From NCBI GenBank assembly GCA_017459485.1, contig JAFUCW010000472.1, positions 1-9,244 on the forward strand: a stretch of 9,244 nucleotides of DNA, written 5' to 3'. The translations under genes and the position numbers were made by a program. Of this stretch, positions 1 through 7,821 are shown piece after piece (positions within the stretch are counted from its first letter, which is position 1; each line of letters starts with the position of its first letter). The stretch comes from Eggerthellaceae bacterium. Lineage in GTDB: Bacteria; Actinomycetota; Coriobacteriia; Coriobacteriales; Eggerthellaceae. Below the pieces are notes generated by a model. That model had not been told where the DNA came from, did not search any database, and saw only the letters and a list, made by a program, of their open reading frames with translations.

Positions 1-449
1 ACGGTCTGTCCCACACGCGCCTTCGCTGCCGCGCCTCTTACCGCAGTCACGGAAACAACCTTGCCAGACGACCGCGCGAACACCACGTCGCCCACCGTTC
101 CCAGGTCGTCGCCCGATTCGGTCAGAAGGGGCATCCCCTCCCACATGACGCAACGCTCCCAATCGAGCCCCAAGCGCCTTACCGCAGCCGGTCCTGTGGC
201 ATCTTTGCCGCCCTGGGCAACAACGATGCAGTCATCGGACACCCTGAATGCGTCAAGCGGCACGAACATGTCGGGCCGATGGAACATAAGGGCAAGATCG
301 GGGCGCTTCACAATGAAGCCTACGCACCGTTTCTGCGTAGGATGGAACACGAAGCGCGCCAGCTTGCCGATACGCGCCTCGCCCGAGCCGCCGCCCACGA
401 CACGCATCCCAGACAGCTCGCGCGTGCTGTACGTATTCACTGCCGCCAT
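1..449 (-). CDS. PRC-barrel domain protein (3' end outside window)
   Basis: The frame opens with MAAVNTYSTREL and stays open for 149 codons to the window edge, so the C-terminus is missing. Two similar beta-rich halves are visible. Residues about 8-78 contain G-x-R-V-V, then IGKLARFVFHP and CVGFIVKRP. Residues about 100-140 contain GMPLLTESGDDLGTVGDVVF. The pattern of a property strand, a G-x-V-x-D/F turn and a basic hydrophobic strand is typical of PRC-barrel proteins, which are small beta-barrels found in ribosome maturation factors and in photosynthetic and envelope proteins. No signal peptide or membrane segment is seen. The start is supported by AGG five bases upstream and by loss of the pattern further upstream. 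It lies behind the YtxH gene on the same strand but beyond a strong terminator, so it needs read-through or its own weak promoter. The exact role is unknown. Confidence 0.75.
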   Translation of the reverse strand, partial: MAAVNTYSTRELSGMRVVGGGSGEARIGKLARFVFHPTQKRCVGFIVKRPDLALMFHRPDMFVPLDAFRVSDDCIVVAQGGKDATGPAAVRRLGLDWERCVMWEGMPLLTESGDDLGTVGDVVFARSSGKVVSVTAVRGAAAKARVGQT

Positions 450-479
450 TTTTACCTAAGGATACCCTCGAAGAGCAAA

Positions 480-508
480 GCGGCACCCTCCCCGTGGGAG
501 GATGCCGC
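480..508 (-). terminator. Rho-independent terminator after the YtxH gene
   Basis: Perfect 13-bp stem when read on the minus strand (GCGGCATCCTCCC, loop ACG, GGGAGGGTGCCGC), with one G-U pair that would be a C-A mismatch on the plus strand. It is followed on the minus strand by TTTGCTCTT. The G-U asymmetry and the T-rich tail both point to minus-strand use, just after the YtxH stop codon. Confidence 0.85.
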
Positions 509-522
509 CTCTGTTGATCAAC

Positions 523-1041
523 CTACTTGGATTCAGAGGCGTCTTCCCCTGTTGCCGCTGCGGCACCTTCGGCCTTTTCGGCCTCCTGCTCGATCACGGC
601 TTCAGCCTCGACGACCACCTCTTCGCCTGCGCTCTTGGCGGCTTCGGCATTTTTGGCCACCTGAGAGGCAATGCGCTGACGGGCAGCCTCGATCTTTTCG
701 CGCAGCTCGTCGTTTTGAGCCGTGGCCGCAACGCCACCGAGCGAACCGCCCTGGATCTTTTCCTGCACCGAGTTGATCGCATCCTGCGCGGTAGCAGCTG
801 CGCGCGTGTAGGCGGCACTCGCCGTTTCGGCGGCACTCTGGTAGACTTCCTGTCCACGCGACTTGGCCTCCTCGTAGAAGGACTGGGCGTCCGTACCTGC
901 GCTTTGTGCGTTGCCCCAAGCCTCGTTCGCCTTGTCGGCCATGTAGGCACGGGTCTCCTCTCCCGTGCGGGGCGCATAGAGGAGCGCTGCAGCAGCTCCA
1001 ACGATGCCGCCGATAATGAAGAATCCAATTCTGCCGGCCAT
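523..1041 (-). CDS. YtxH-family membrane-anchored protein
   Basis: 172 residues. The N-terminus (GFFIIGGIVGAAAALLYAP followed by RTGEETR) is the hallmark of YtxH-domain proteins: a short glycine/alanine-rich membrane segment at about residues 5-22, then the A-P-x-x-G-x-E-x-R motif. The rest (25-172) is strongly charged, Ala/Glu/Lys-rich and probably helical or coiled coil, ending in a Glu/Ala-rich tail. YtxH relatives are small envelope proteins often tied to general stress responses, though their molecular function is poorly known. The start at 1041 was chosen over an upstream ATG at 1116 because AAAGGAGG sits six bases before it and the upstream residues do not belong to the family. It is monocistronic by appearance: a TATAAT promoter upstream and a terminator downstream. 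Confidence 0.88.
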   Translation of the reverse strand: MAGRIGFFIIGGIVGAAAALLYAPRTGEETRAYMADKANEAWGNAQSAGTDAQSFYEEAKSRGQEVYQSAAETASAAYTRAAATAQDAINSVQEKIQGGSLGGVAATAQNDELREKIEAARQRIASQVAKNAEAAKSAGEEVVVEAEAVIEQEAEKAEGAAAATGEDASESK

Positions 1042-1119
1042 AATTGCCTCCTTTGCTGGCTTTGCAAGCCCAGATAACGAACGCGACACCAGCGTCCGTT
1101 CCTTTGACATCGGCATCTC

Positions 1120-1148
1120 ATTATAGTCCGACGAAGCCTGACAGGAAA
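1120..1148 (-). promoter_or_regulatory. Promoter of the YtxH gene
   Basis: On the minus strand a consensus -10 TATAAT (1120-1125) follows, by a 17-bp spacer, the weak -35 TTTCCT (1143-1148). Predicted start about 1113, giving a leader of roughly 70 bases. A 6-bp inverted repeat (TGACAG at 1139-1144 and CTGTCA at 1163-1168) and an inner GTAAGTTAC palindrome overlap and flank the -35 box, which could be a regulator site. The poor -35 with a perfect -10 suits an activated or alternative-factor promoter, but that is inference. Confidence 0.55.
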
Positions 1149-1170
1149 CGTAAGTTACAAATCTGTCAAG

Positions 1171-1578
1171 CTATCCACATGCAATGACGTTGATGAGCTC
1201 TGCGGCGTCCTTGATTGCACCGAGCGCCTCTAGGTCGTCGGCGAACGACACCTCCACGCGCGCCTCTCCCCGGTCGCGGTCGACCCATTCGCTGGTCCCG
1301 ACGAAAATATCGTCGGGCGCCCCACTTCGCTCGACGATATGGTCGACAACCAGATGCTCGAACAAATGCGGAAGCGGTGTGCGGTCCATGACCGTGCCGA
1401 ACGTGGGCCCTTTCCCGTTAACGCACGAATGACGGGACAGGTTGGGGCGCAGTTCGCACGCCCGTTGCGCCATCGAAGGAGTGGTGAACAAATGCTCAGG
1501 AGAGCAGACGACCTCGACGACGATTCGATCGGCGCACACCGTCATCTTCTTGACAACAAGCGCCTTGCTAGGTGCCAT
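1171..1578 (-). CDS. Small protein resembling the cyanophycin synthetase N-terminal domain
   Basis: 135 residues, no signal peptide or membrane segment. Residues 47-135 follow the layout of the N-terminal domain of cyanophycin synthetase (CphA): an S-R-H-x-C-x-x-G block (48-55), the T-x-L-P-H-L-F-E-H block with H71, E74 and H75, then IFVGTSEW (91-98) and an alternating hydrophobic strand ARVEVSFADD. In CphA this domain precedes an ATP-grasp and a Mur-ligase-like domain. Neither is present here, so it cannot make cyanophycin by itself. It overlaps the upstream gene by 11 bp (its ATG lies before that gene's TAG), which implies translational coupling in the serS operon. An alternative start at Met12 (position 1545) is possible. 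The fold assignment comes from motif memory, not a search. Function unknown. Confidence 0.7.
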   Translation of the reverse strand: MAPSKALVVKKMTVCADRIVVEVVCSPEHLFTTPSMAQRACELRPNLSRHSCVNGKGPTFGTVMDRTPLPHLFEHLVVDHIVERSGAPDDIFVGTSEWVDRDRGEARVEVSFADDLEALGAIKDAAELINVIACG

Positions 1579-2884
1579 TGCCTGCGGCCCCTGTTCCCGT
1601 CGCGCCATTGGTGCCCGCTGCGTCGTAGCCGTACGTCCCGGCAGCATCGCCGTATCCGTACGCACCCGTGGCGTCATAGCCGTACGTCCCGGTAGTGTCG
1701 TAGCCGTACGTCCCGGTGGCATCGTAGCCATAGGCATCCGTGCCCTGGGCTGCCGTGCCATCCGTTCCACTTCCCTGCGCGTCGGGGTAGCTGATTGTCG
1801 TGTCGACCCAGTTTCCCTGCGCGTCGTAGTAGCCGCCTGGCCCCTCCAGCCAGTTTCCCATTGCGTCGAAATGACCGACGGTTCCGGAGATCCAGTTTCC
1901 CTGCGCGTCGTAGTAGCCGCCCGATCCCTGACCAGTGCCGTTCGCAGACGCCCCATTCGCGCTCTGGTTTTGGTTCTGCACCGAATCCACCCACACGCCC
2001 TGCGAGTTATAGTAGCCCAGCATGCCCTTTTCGTTGTAGGTCAACAGGCCGTTCGCCATAGCGTGAAGCTCCTCGTCGGGAATGACCACCGAAGAAGAAC
2101 TCGAAGAGCCCGACGAAGCCGCCCCACCTGCCGACGCGCCCGACGAAGCCGTCCCGTCCGCAGTCGTGCCTGCAGCGCCGCCTGCTGCCGCAGAACTGGC
2201 CGTGCTCGACGAGCTGCTCGAGCTGGAAGAGCGTGCCCCTATGCCGCTGCCCGAAGAAGTGATGGGCTTTCGGTCTCTGCTGCTGCCGGGAAGGCCCAGG
2301 GAAGGCACGTCCGAAGACACCTTCTCCAAGCGCGACATCCCTTCAGGCAGTTCGCCTTCAGCAAAGCCCGGGTCGTCTCGGAAATGGAACACCAGACCCC
2401 AGTCGGTGCCCACGCCATCTTCCAACACGAGAAGTTGGCGGTTTTCGCTGAAGCGGTACGACGAGTGCCCTTCGTCTTCGCCAAGCCGGTAGGCAATGGT
2501 CTTGCCGAACGTGTCGATCGTGTACTCGTAGACCACGTCGTTGTCGATCTTGAGAAGGGACGCGTCAAGCTCGAGCAGCTTGCCCGTGCTCGCGTCCCGC
2601 CATGTTCCCTGGATGTCCTGGGCGTCGTCGTAGCGATACCAGCGGTTCCACGTGAAAAGCACGGCTGCGACCAGCAAAAACGCAAACAGGATGGCCAGCG
2701 CTATACGCCCCCATCTTACACGGGACAAAAAGCCGCCATCCGCGTCGTCGGAAAACGCTGCCCCGTGCACCGATGCAGCGTCGTCCGCATCGGGCGCGGC
2801 AGCTTCGGCATCGGGCACGGCGTCTTCCTGCAGCGGGGCGGCAAGCTCCTCGTCTTCGTAGGTCGTCTGGTCCTTATCGGCCAC
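1568..2884 (-). CDS. Single-pass membrane protein with C-terminal tandem repeats
   Basis: 438 residues. In order: an acidic, Ala/Asp-rich cytoplasmic N-terminus (1-52); a basic stretch RVRWGR; one membrane segment (about 60-79); a folded beta-rich region (about 88-190, including QGTWRDASTGKLLELD and SSYRFSENRQLLVLEDG) reminiscent of small lipocalin-like or DUF5640-type domains; a low-complexity Ser/Ala/Gly linker (208-266) with a nine-serine run; YYNSQGVWVD-like aromatic repeats (289-375); and YGYDATGT octapeptide repeats (385-425). Positive-inside reasoning places residues 80-438 outside the cell. The start is GTG, only 3 bases after the serS stop, with GGAG nine bases upstream inside serS; the next gene overlaps its end. 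It is therefore probably co-transcribed with serS. The aromatic G-x-W repeats recall wall- or glycan-binding repeats, but no ligand can be named. Confidence 0.85.
   Translation of the reverse strand: MADKDQTTYEDEELAAPLQEDAVPDAEAAAPDADDAASVHGAAFSDDADGGFLSRVRWGRIALAILFAFLLVAAVLFTWNRWYRYDDAQDIQGTWRDASTGKLLELDASLLKIDNDVVYEYTIDTFGKTIAYRLGEDEGHSSYRFSENRQLLVLEDGVGTDWGLVFHFRDDPGFAEGELPEGMSRLEKVSSDVPSLGLPGSSRDRKPITSSGSGIGARSSSSSSSSSTASSAAAGGAAGTTADGTASSGASAGGAASSGSSSSSSVVIPDEELHAMANGLLTYNEKGMLGYYNSQGVWVDSVQNQNQSANGASANGTGQGSGGYYDAQGNWISGTVGHFDAMGNWLEGPGGYYDAQGNWVDTTISYPDAQGSGTDGTAAQGTDAYGYDATGTYGYDTTGTYGYDATGAYGYGDAAGTYGYDAAGTNGATGTGAAGNGT
1613..1738 (-). repeat. 24-bp tandem repeat encoding YGYDATGT octapeptides
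   Basis: Five copies of an 8-residue unit (YGYDATGT, YGYDTTGT, YGYDATGA, YGYGDAAGT, YGYDAAGT) at residues 385-425 of the membrane protein. One copy has an extra residue, and one position alternates Ala/Thr. At DNA level the shared core reads tacgtcccgg or close variants on the plus strand. Confidence 0.85.
1760..1921 (-). repeat. 42-bp tandem repeat encoding 14-residue aromatic units
   Basis: Residues 322-375 form four units of exactly 14 residues built on YYDAQGNW (YYDAQGNWIS, HFDAMGNWLE, YYDAQGNWVD and a degenerate YPDAQGSGTD). Units 1 and 3 share an identical 30-bp stretch at 1892-1921 and 1808-1837, exactly 84 bp (two periods) apart. A further related motif, YYNSQGVWVD, lies upstream at residues 291-300. 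Confidence 0.9.
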
Positions 2885-2887
2885 GCG

Positions 2888-4518
<1,631 letters not shown>

Positions 4519-4542
4519 GCTTACCGCCAGGGCGCACGGGGC

Positions 4543-4582
4543 ATGCGCGAACGGCATTCGCGTGTTTCAAGGGTTCTTTTTT
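4543..4582 (+). terminator. Possible weak terminator after the small membrane gene
   Basis: A 9-bp stem with two G-U pairs (4543-4551 with 4557-4565, loop CGGCA) is followed eight bases later by TTCTTTTTT. The gap between stem and T tract is larger than in a classic terminator, hence the low score. Confidence 0.35.
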
Positions 4583-4654
4583 GCAGCGCATCTCTTCCGC
4601 ACGCGACGGGTACCCAGGTTTTTCTCTGCTAATCGCAGGGGCACGCACGAAAAC

Positions 4655-4692
4655 TGCTATCCTCTTTGGAACTCGTACGTACATGTAAGGAG
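4655..4692 (+). promoter_or_regulatory. Extended -10 promoter and RBS of the pyridoxal kinase gene
   Basis: TGCTATCCT (4655-4663) fits an extended -10 (TG-n-TATnnT). No convincing -35 is present, as is usual for that class. The ribosome binding site AAGGAG (4687-4692) lies eight bases before the ATG and fixes the start. The predicted leader is about 30 bases and contains a GTACGTAC palindrome. Confidence 0.45.
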
Positions 4693-4700
4693 ATAGATTC

Positions 4701-5558
4701 ATGGAAGCACTCTACACGCGCGAAGGCGCCTATATCCCCCGCATCGCCGCGGTGCACGACCTCTGCGGCTACGGCAAGTGCAGCTTGGGCATTGCCATTC
4801 CCGTCCTTTCTGCCGCTGGGTGCGACGTATGCCCCGTGCCCACCGGGCTCTTTTCAAGTCACACGGCCTTTCCCGGTTGGTACATGCACGACACGACCGA
4901 GATCCTGGCCGACTACTTGGAGGCATGGCGTGGCATCGACGTGGAGCTTGACGCGGTGTACTCGGGCTTTCTGGGCGCGTCCGAGCAGGTGGAGCGCATC
5001 CGCGACATCTACACCACCTATCCGAATGCGTTGCGCGTGGTCGACCCCGTCATGGCCGACCATGGGGAGGTCTACCCCACTTACACGCCCGACCTGGTTG
5101 CCGCCATGGGCAAGCTTGCCGAAGGAGCGGACATCCTTACTCCCAACCTGACGGAAGCCGCTATTATTCTGGGAAGGGAATGGAGTGGCGCCGACATCGA
5201 CGAGAGCGAAGTGCGCGAGACCATTTCCGCCCTGCGCGATCGCGGTGCGAAAAACGTCGTGCTGAAGGGGATCGAACATGGAGACGGCCTAATCCACAAC
5301 TACGTGTGGGGCGACGCAGTCGAGTTCACCGAAACGACCAACGCGAAGCTTCCTTACATGCTCCATGGAACGGGCGACTTATTCGCAAGCGCACTGCTCG
5401 CCGCCGTCATGGCTGGCAAGGGCCTGGCCGAATCCACACGCTTCGCCGCAGACTTGACCGCAGATGCCATGGTGGTGTCCGCCAAGCAGCCGCATTTCGA
5501 AGACCGCGGCGTAAGCTTCGAACCACTGCTCGGGAAGGTCGCCGCGCTTCTGGACTAG
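4701..5558 (+). CDS. pdxY: Pyridoxal/pyridoxamine kinase (PdxY/PdxK-like)
   Basis: 285 residues, the normal length for the vitamin B6 kinase branch of the ribokinase superfamily. It phosphorylates pyridoxal, pyridoxamine or pyridoxine with ATP in the salvage route to pyridoxal phosphate. Visible blocks: HDLCGYGKCSLG (19-30) at the substrate end, TGLFSSHTAFPGW (48-60), RVVDPVMADHG (112-122), ILTPNLTEA (145-153), the nucleotide-binding VVLKG (186-190) and the anion-hole motif HGTGDLFASAL (222-232) with catalytic Asp226. Most family members have Ser-Gly where Cys-Gly stands at 22-23. Monocistronic by spacing, and convergent with the kinase gene downstream. Phosphomethylpyrimidine kinases are the nearest alternative, but the layout fits B6 kinases better. 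The gene symbol names the subfamily and is less certain than the function. Confidence 0.85.
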   Translation: MEALYTREGAYIPRIAAVHDLCGYGKCSLGIAIPVLSAAGCDVCPVPTGLFSSHTAFPGWYMHDTTEILADYLEAWRGIDVELDAVYSGFLGASEQVERIRDIYTTYPNALRVVDPVMADHGEVYPTYTPDLVAAMGKLAEGADILTPNLTEAAIILGREWSGADIDESEVRETISALRDRGAKNVVLKGIEHGDGLIHNYVWGDAVEFTETTNAKLPYMLHGTGDLFASALLAAVMAGKGLAESTRFAADLTADAMVVSAKQPHFEDRGVSFEPLLGKVAALLD

Positions 5559-5608
5559 CTGCGCTTCTAGTTTAGTCGCGTTCGGGAGTAGCCGCACCTG
5601 GACTAGTC
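5544..5608. repeat. Degenerate 15-17 bp tandem repeat at a convergent gene junction
   Basis: Four units beginning GCGCTTCTGGACTAGCT (5544), GCGCTTCTAGTTTAGTC (5561), GCGTTCGGGAGTAGCC (5578) and GCACCTGGACTAGTC (5594). Each has a TAG triplet followed by YYGCRY across the unit border. The pdxY stop is in the first copy and the kinase stop (minus strand) in the last. No clear bidirectional terminator hairpin is seen here. Confidence 0.55.
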
Positions 5609-7393
5609 GCGCGCGGGAACCTTGTAGATGCAGAGCACACCGCCTACCGCAAGAGGAACCACGGAGCGCAAGAAGTCGAGCGGATGGGGCATGACGACCA
5701 TCCCTGCCGACTCCGCCCACGTGCGCGCAAACACCGCCAGTATCAGGATCGCACCTGCAAGCACCGCTCCCACGAACGCCAGGCCACGGTTGGAGCGGGA
5801 GCAGAACAGCGCCAAGAGCGCCGCAGCAACAACCCAGGAGAACAGGTCGATCCACAGACCGGGCGTGGTCACCAACCCTCGAATGGTATCCAGGCCCAAC
5901 GTGTTGCTCGATGCCAGTTCCGTGCTGCCCCACAGTTCCATCGGATTCCAGCTTCCCAGCTCGGATGCTCCCGAACCCGCAAGCGCGAGCGCAAGCACGG
6001 CGGCGAACAGCGTGCCAAGCACCGCATCTTTCGCCTTGAGGAAATAGCCGCAGATGATCGGCGTAACCGCACCAAGCCCTACAACGCTCAACGGCACGAC
6101 GGAAAGGGGCGCGTTGGACGTTTCGAACAGGCGGCGCCCCGAAAACCACCACCACAGAAGGCAGGTGACCAGCAACGCCGCACCTGCCAAGTACGCACCC
6201 TGCATCACCAGCGCCACGCCAAACGCAACGACCGCCAGAAGGGAGCCTAGTTGGGGCAGCAGCGCAGCCGAAATCACGACTACCGCAAGCAAGACCCAAA
6301 ACGGGGCTGCCTGGAACGTGCCGATCCACGGAGAAAGGCACGACAGCCCCACCGCACCCAAAAGCCCGCAGTTGACAACCGCCCACAGGCGCTTGAGCAA
6401 CCGAAACGACCGGGACGTTTTGGGCGTGGGCTCGTAGACGGCAGTAGAGTCGGGGTCTGCTTCGGCGATGGGCGCGGACTCGGGCGCATCGTCGGTGGCA
6501 GCCCCCACCAGACGCTGAAGCTGCCGCTGTCCTTTCAGCGGGTTGCCCAGAAACGGCTGGAGCTCTTCGGCGAAATCCGCCACGGTTTCGTAACGCTGCT
6601 CGCGGTCGGGTTCCAGCGCATAGAACAGCACGTCGTCAAGCTGGGGGTCAAGGCCTTCCATGCACAAATGCGGCAACACCAGCTCGGCGTCGCCGATAAT
6701 TCGCTTCGCAGCTTCCAGGTTGTCGGCGAAAAAGGGGTTGTCGCCGGAGATCATCTCGTAGGTGAGCGAAGCAAGCGCCCATTCGTCGCACCGCGCGTCC
6801 AAAGGAAGCAGGTTCATCTGCTCGGGGGGCATGTAGCCTATGGTGCCCCCTGCCGCGCGGTCGAATCCCTCCGCATTGGAGAGCTTCGAAAGGCCGAAGT
6901 CGGTCACCTTCACTTCGCCCTTGCGGTTGATCAGGACGTTGTCGGGCTTGATGTCTAGATGGAGCACCTGGTTTTCGTGGGCAACCTGCAGCGCGTGCGA
7001 AACGCTTTTGAACACCGCGCCCACGACGTCGGGCGTGATCCGGCCGGGAAAGTCGCGTAGCAGCTGCGTAAGCGTGCAACCGTCGATGTATTCCATGATC
7101 AGGTAGGCAATGACGCCCTCGATCTCGAAATCGAGCACGCCCACGATGGCAGGATCGGTCAGGAGCGCGGCAGTGCGCGCCTCTTCCAGACCGGGAATTT
7201 CCGCGACGTTGTAGGGCGTGCCATCTTCGGTGGGAGGAGGCACCAGGTCGGGGTCGATTGTCATCTCTTTGATGGCGACGCGACGCTGGATGCGCGTGTC
7301 CCACGCCACCATCACAGTGCCGTAACCACCCGACCCGGCCTCTTCAATCGGCCGATACCTGCCAAGAATCAAACCATCGTCCATGCGCACCAT
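5603..7393 (-). CDS. Membrane-anchored Hanks-type Ser/Thr protein kinase
   Basis: 596 residues. The N-terminal kinase domain (about 13-283) has the glycine loop GSGGYGTV (20-27), ATP-binding Lys42 in VAIKEM, a likely helix-C Glu70/71, the catalytic loop HLDIKPDN (145-152, Asp147 and Asn152), DFG (165-167), the P+1 region GGTIGYMPPEQ (182-192) and the DEWALASLTYEM block (203-214). Key catalytic residues are intact, so it should be active. Leu146 replaces the Arg of the usual HRD. After a Thr/Pro/Glu-rich juxtamembrane linker (300-332), residues 335-590 hold about nine hydrophobic segments and no PASTA or other extracellular sensor repeats. Kinase and N-terminus are cytoplasmic. The start at 7393 has GAGG four bases upstream; an ATG at 7384 is the alternative. 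Targets are unknown; no phosphatase gene is nearby. Confidence 0.92.
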   Translation of the reverse strand: MVRMDDGLILGRYRPIEEAGSGGYGTVMVAWDTRIQRRVAIKEMTIDPDLVPPPTEDGTPYNVAEIPGLEEARTAALLTDPAIVGVLDFEIEGVIAYLIMEYIDGCTLTQLLRDFPGRITPDVVGAVFKSVSHALQVAHENQVLHLDIKPDNVLINRKGEVKVTDFGLSKLSNAEGFDRAAGGTIGYMPPEQMNLLPLDARCDEWALASLTYEMISGDNPFFADNLEAAKRIIGDAELVLPHLCMEGLDPQLDDVLFYALEPDREQRYETVADFAEELQPFLGNPLKGQRQLQRLVGAATDDAPESAPIAEADPDSTAVYEPTPKTSRSFRLLKRLWAVVNCGLLGAVGLSCLSPWIGTFQAAPFWVLLAVVVISAALLPQLGSLLAVVAFGVALVMQGAYLAGAALLVTCLLWWWFSGRRLFETSNAPLSVVPLSVVGLGAVTPIICGYFLKAKDAVLGTLFAAVLALALAGSGASELGSWNPMELWGSTELASSNTLGLDTIRGLVTTPGLWIDLFSWVVAAALLALFCSRSNRGLAFVGAVLAGAILILAVFARTWAESAGMVVMPHPLDFLRSVVPLAVGGVLCIYKVPARD

Positions 7394-7456
7394 GATACCT
7401 CAAAGATATCCAGCGCAAACTGCACACTCAATGCCATGCAGCATATGGGTATCAGC

Positions 7457-7598
7457 CGATGCTCATGAGCCGATTCGCAGGCTGAATCGAACGCGTTACG
7501 ATTATTGGTCGATCCAACCGAACATGTGCGGATTAGAGTGCAACATTCCTTTCCTGAGGCGCAAGCCAAAGGGGCCTGCCTGAGACGATGCTCATGAG
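7457..7598. repeat. Pair of 13-bp direct repeats with CTCATGAG core
   Basis: CGATGCTCATGAG occurs at 7457-7469 and again at 7586-7598, same orientation, 129 bp apart. The core CTCATGAG is palindromic, and the first copy extends it to GCTCATGAGC. A 13-base exact match is not expected by chance in so short a region, and the symmetry suits a dimeric regulator. Confidence 0.6.
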
Positions 7599-7758
7599 AA
7601 GCGCTCGGGCATCCTGTGACACATGCGGCCGGCACGGAGACCACGCCGCGCAAGAACGGTGCAGCGTTGCCCCCCTCCCCGAGGCACCATTTTCTGTCCG
7701 AAAGCATGTATATGGAGCTGAGCTGTGCATTCGCTGTATTGATTCCTCTGCGCCCCCA

Positions 7759-7790
7759 TTTACATTTGACAATCGGGTAGTATACCTACC
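7759..7790 (+). promoter_or_regulatory. Promoter of the GGDEF gene with overlapping inverted repeat
   Basis: TTTACA (7759-7764), a 16-bp spacer, then TATACC (7781-7786). The -10 is embedded in the inverted repeat GGTAG-TATAC-CTACC (7776-7790), so a bound regulator would cover it. A TTGACA at 7766-7771 is also present but has no -10 at the right distance. The ribosome binding site of the gene is poor (GGA eleven bases before ATG), and an in-frame stop at 7804 excludes an earlier start. Confidence 0.5.
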
Positions 7791-7821
7791 AGCCCAATAG
7801 GAATAGCGGACGAACCTACGT

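Larger units (their letters stand above)
7394..7821. other. 428-bp divergent intergenic region without a gene
   Basis: It separates the kinase (minus) and cyclase (plus) start codons. Short open frames here have no ribosome binding site or recognisable composition, and the region is less GC-rich in parts. It holds a 13-bp direct repeat, an inverted repeat CGATTC/GAATCG (7471-7489) and the cyclase promoter near the right end. No convincing promoter for the kinase was found; TTGAGT with TATCTT lies too close to its ATG to leave room for a ribosome binding site. Confidence 0.7.

Noticed and set aside
5379..6386. 335-codon minus-strand open frame across the end of pdxY and the kinase tail
   Set aside because: It overlaps pdxY antisense and the kinase in another frame; composition (Gly/Cys/Arg-rich) is that of a shadow frame.
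7394..7440. Kinase promoter TTGAGT-N17-TATCTT on the minus strand
   Set aside because: Transcription would begin almost at the ATG and exclude the GAGG ribosome binding site.
7369..7707. 112-codon minus-strand frame in the kinase-cyclase intergenic region
   Set aside because: No ribosome binding site, overlaps the kinase start, Cys-rich random composition.
7588..7800. 70-codon plus-strand frame with CxxC pairs resembling a zinc ribbon
   Set aside because: The two CxxC pairs lack the spacing and surrounding residues of a known ribbon, there is no ribosome binding site, and the frame covers the cyclase promoter.
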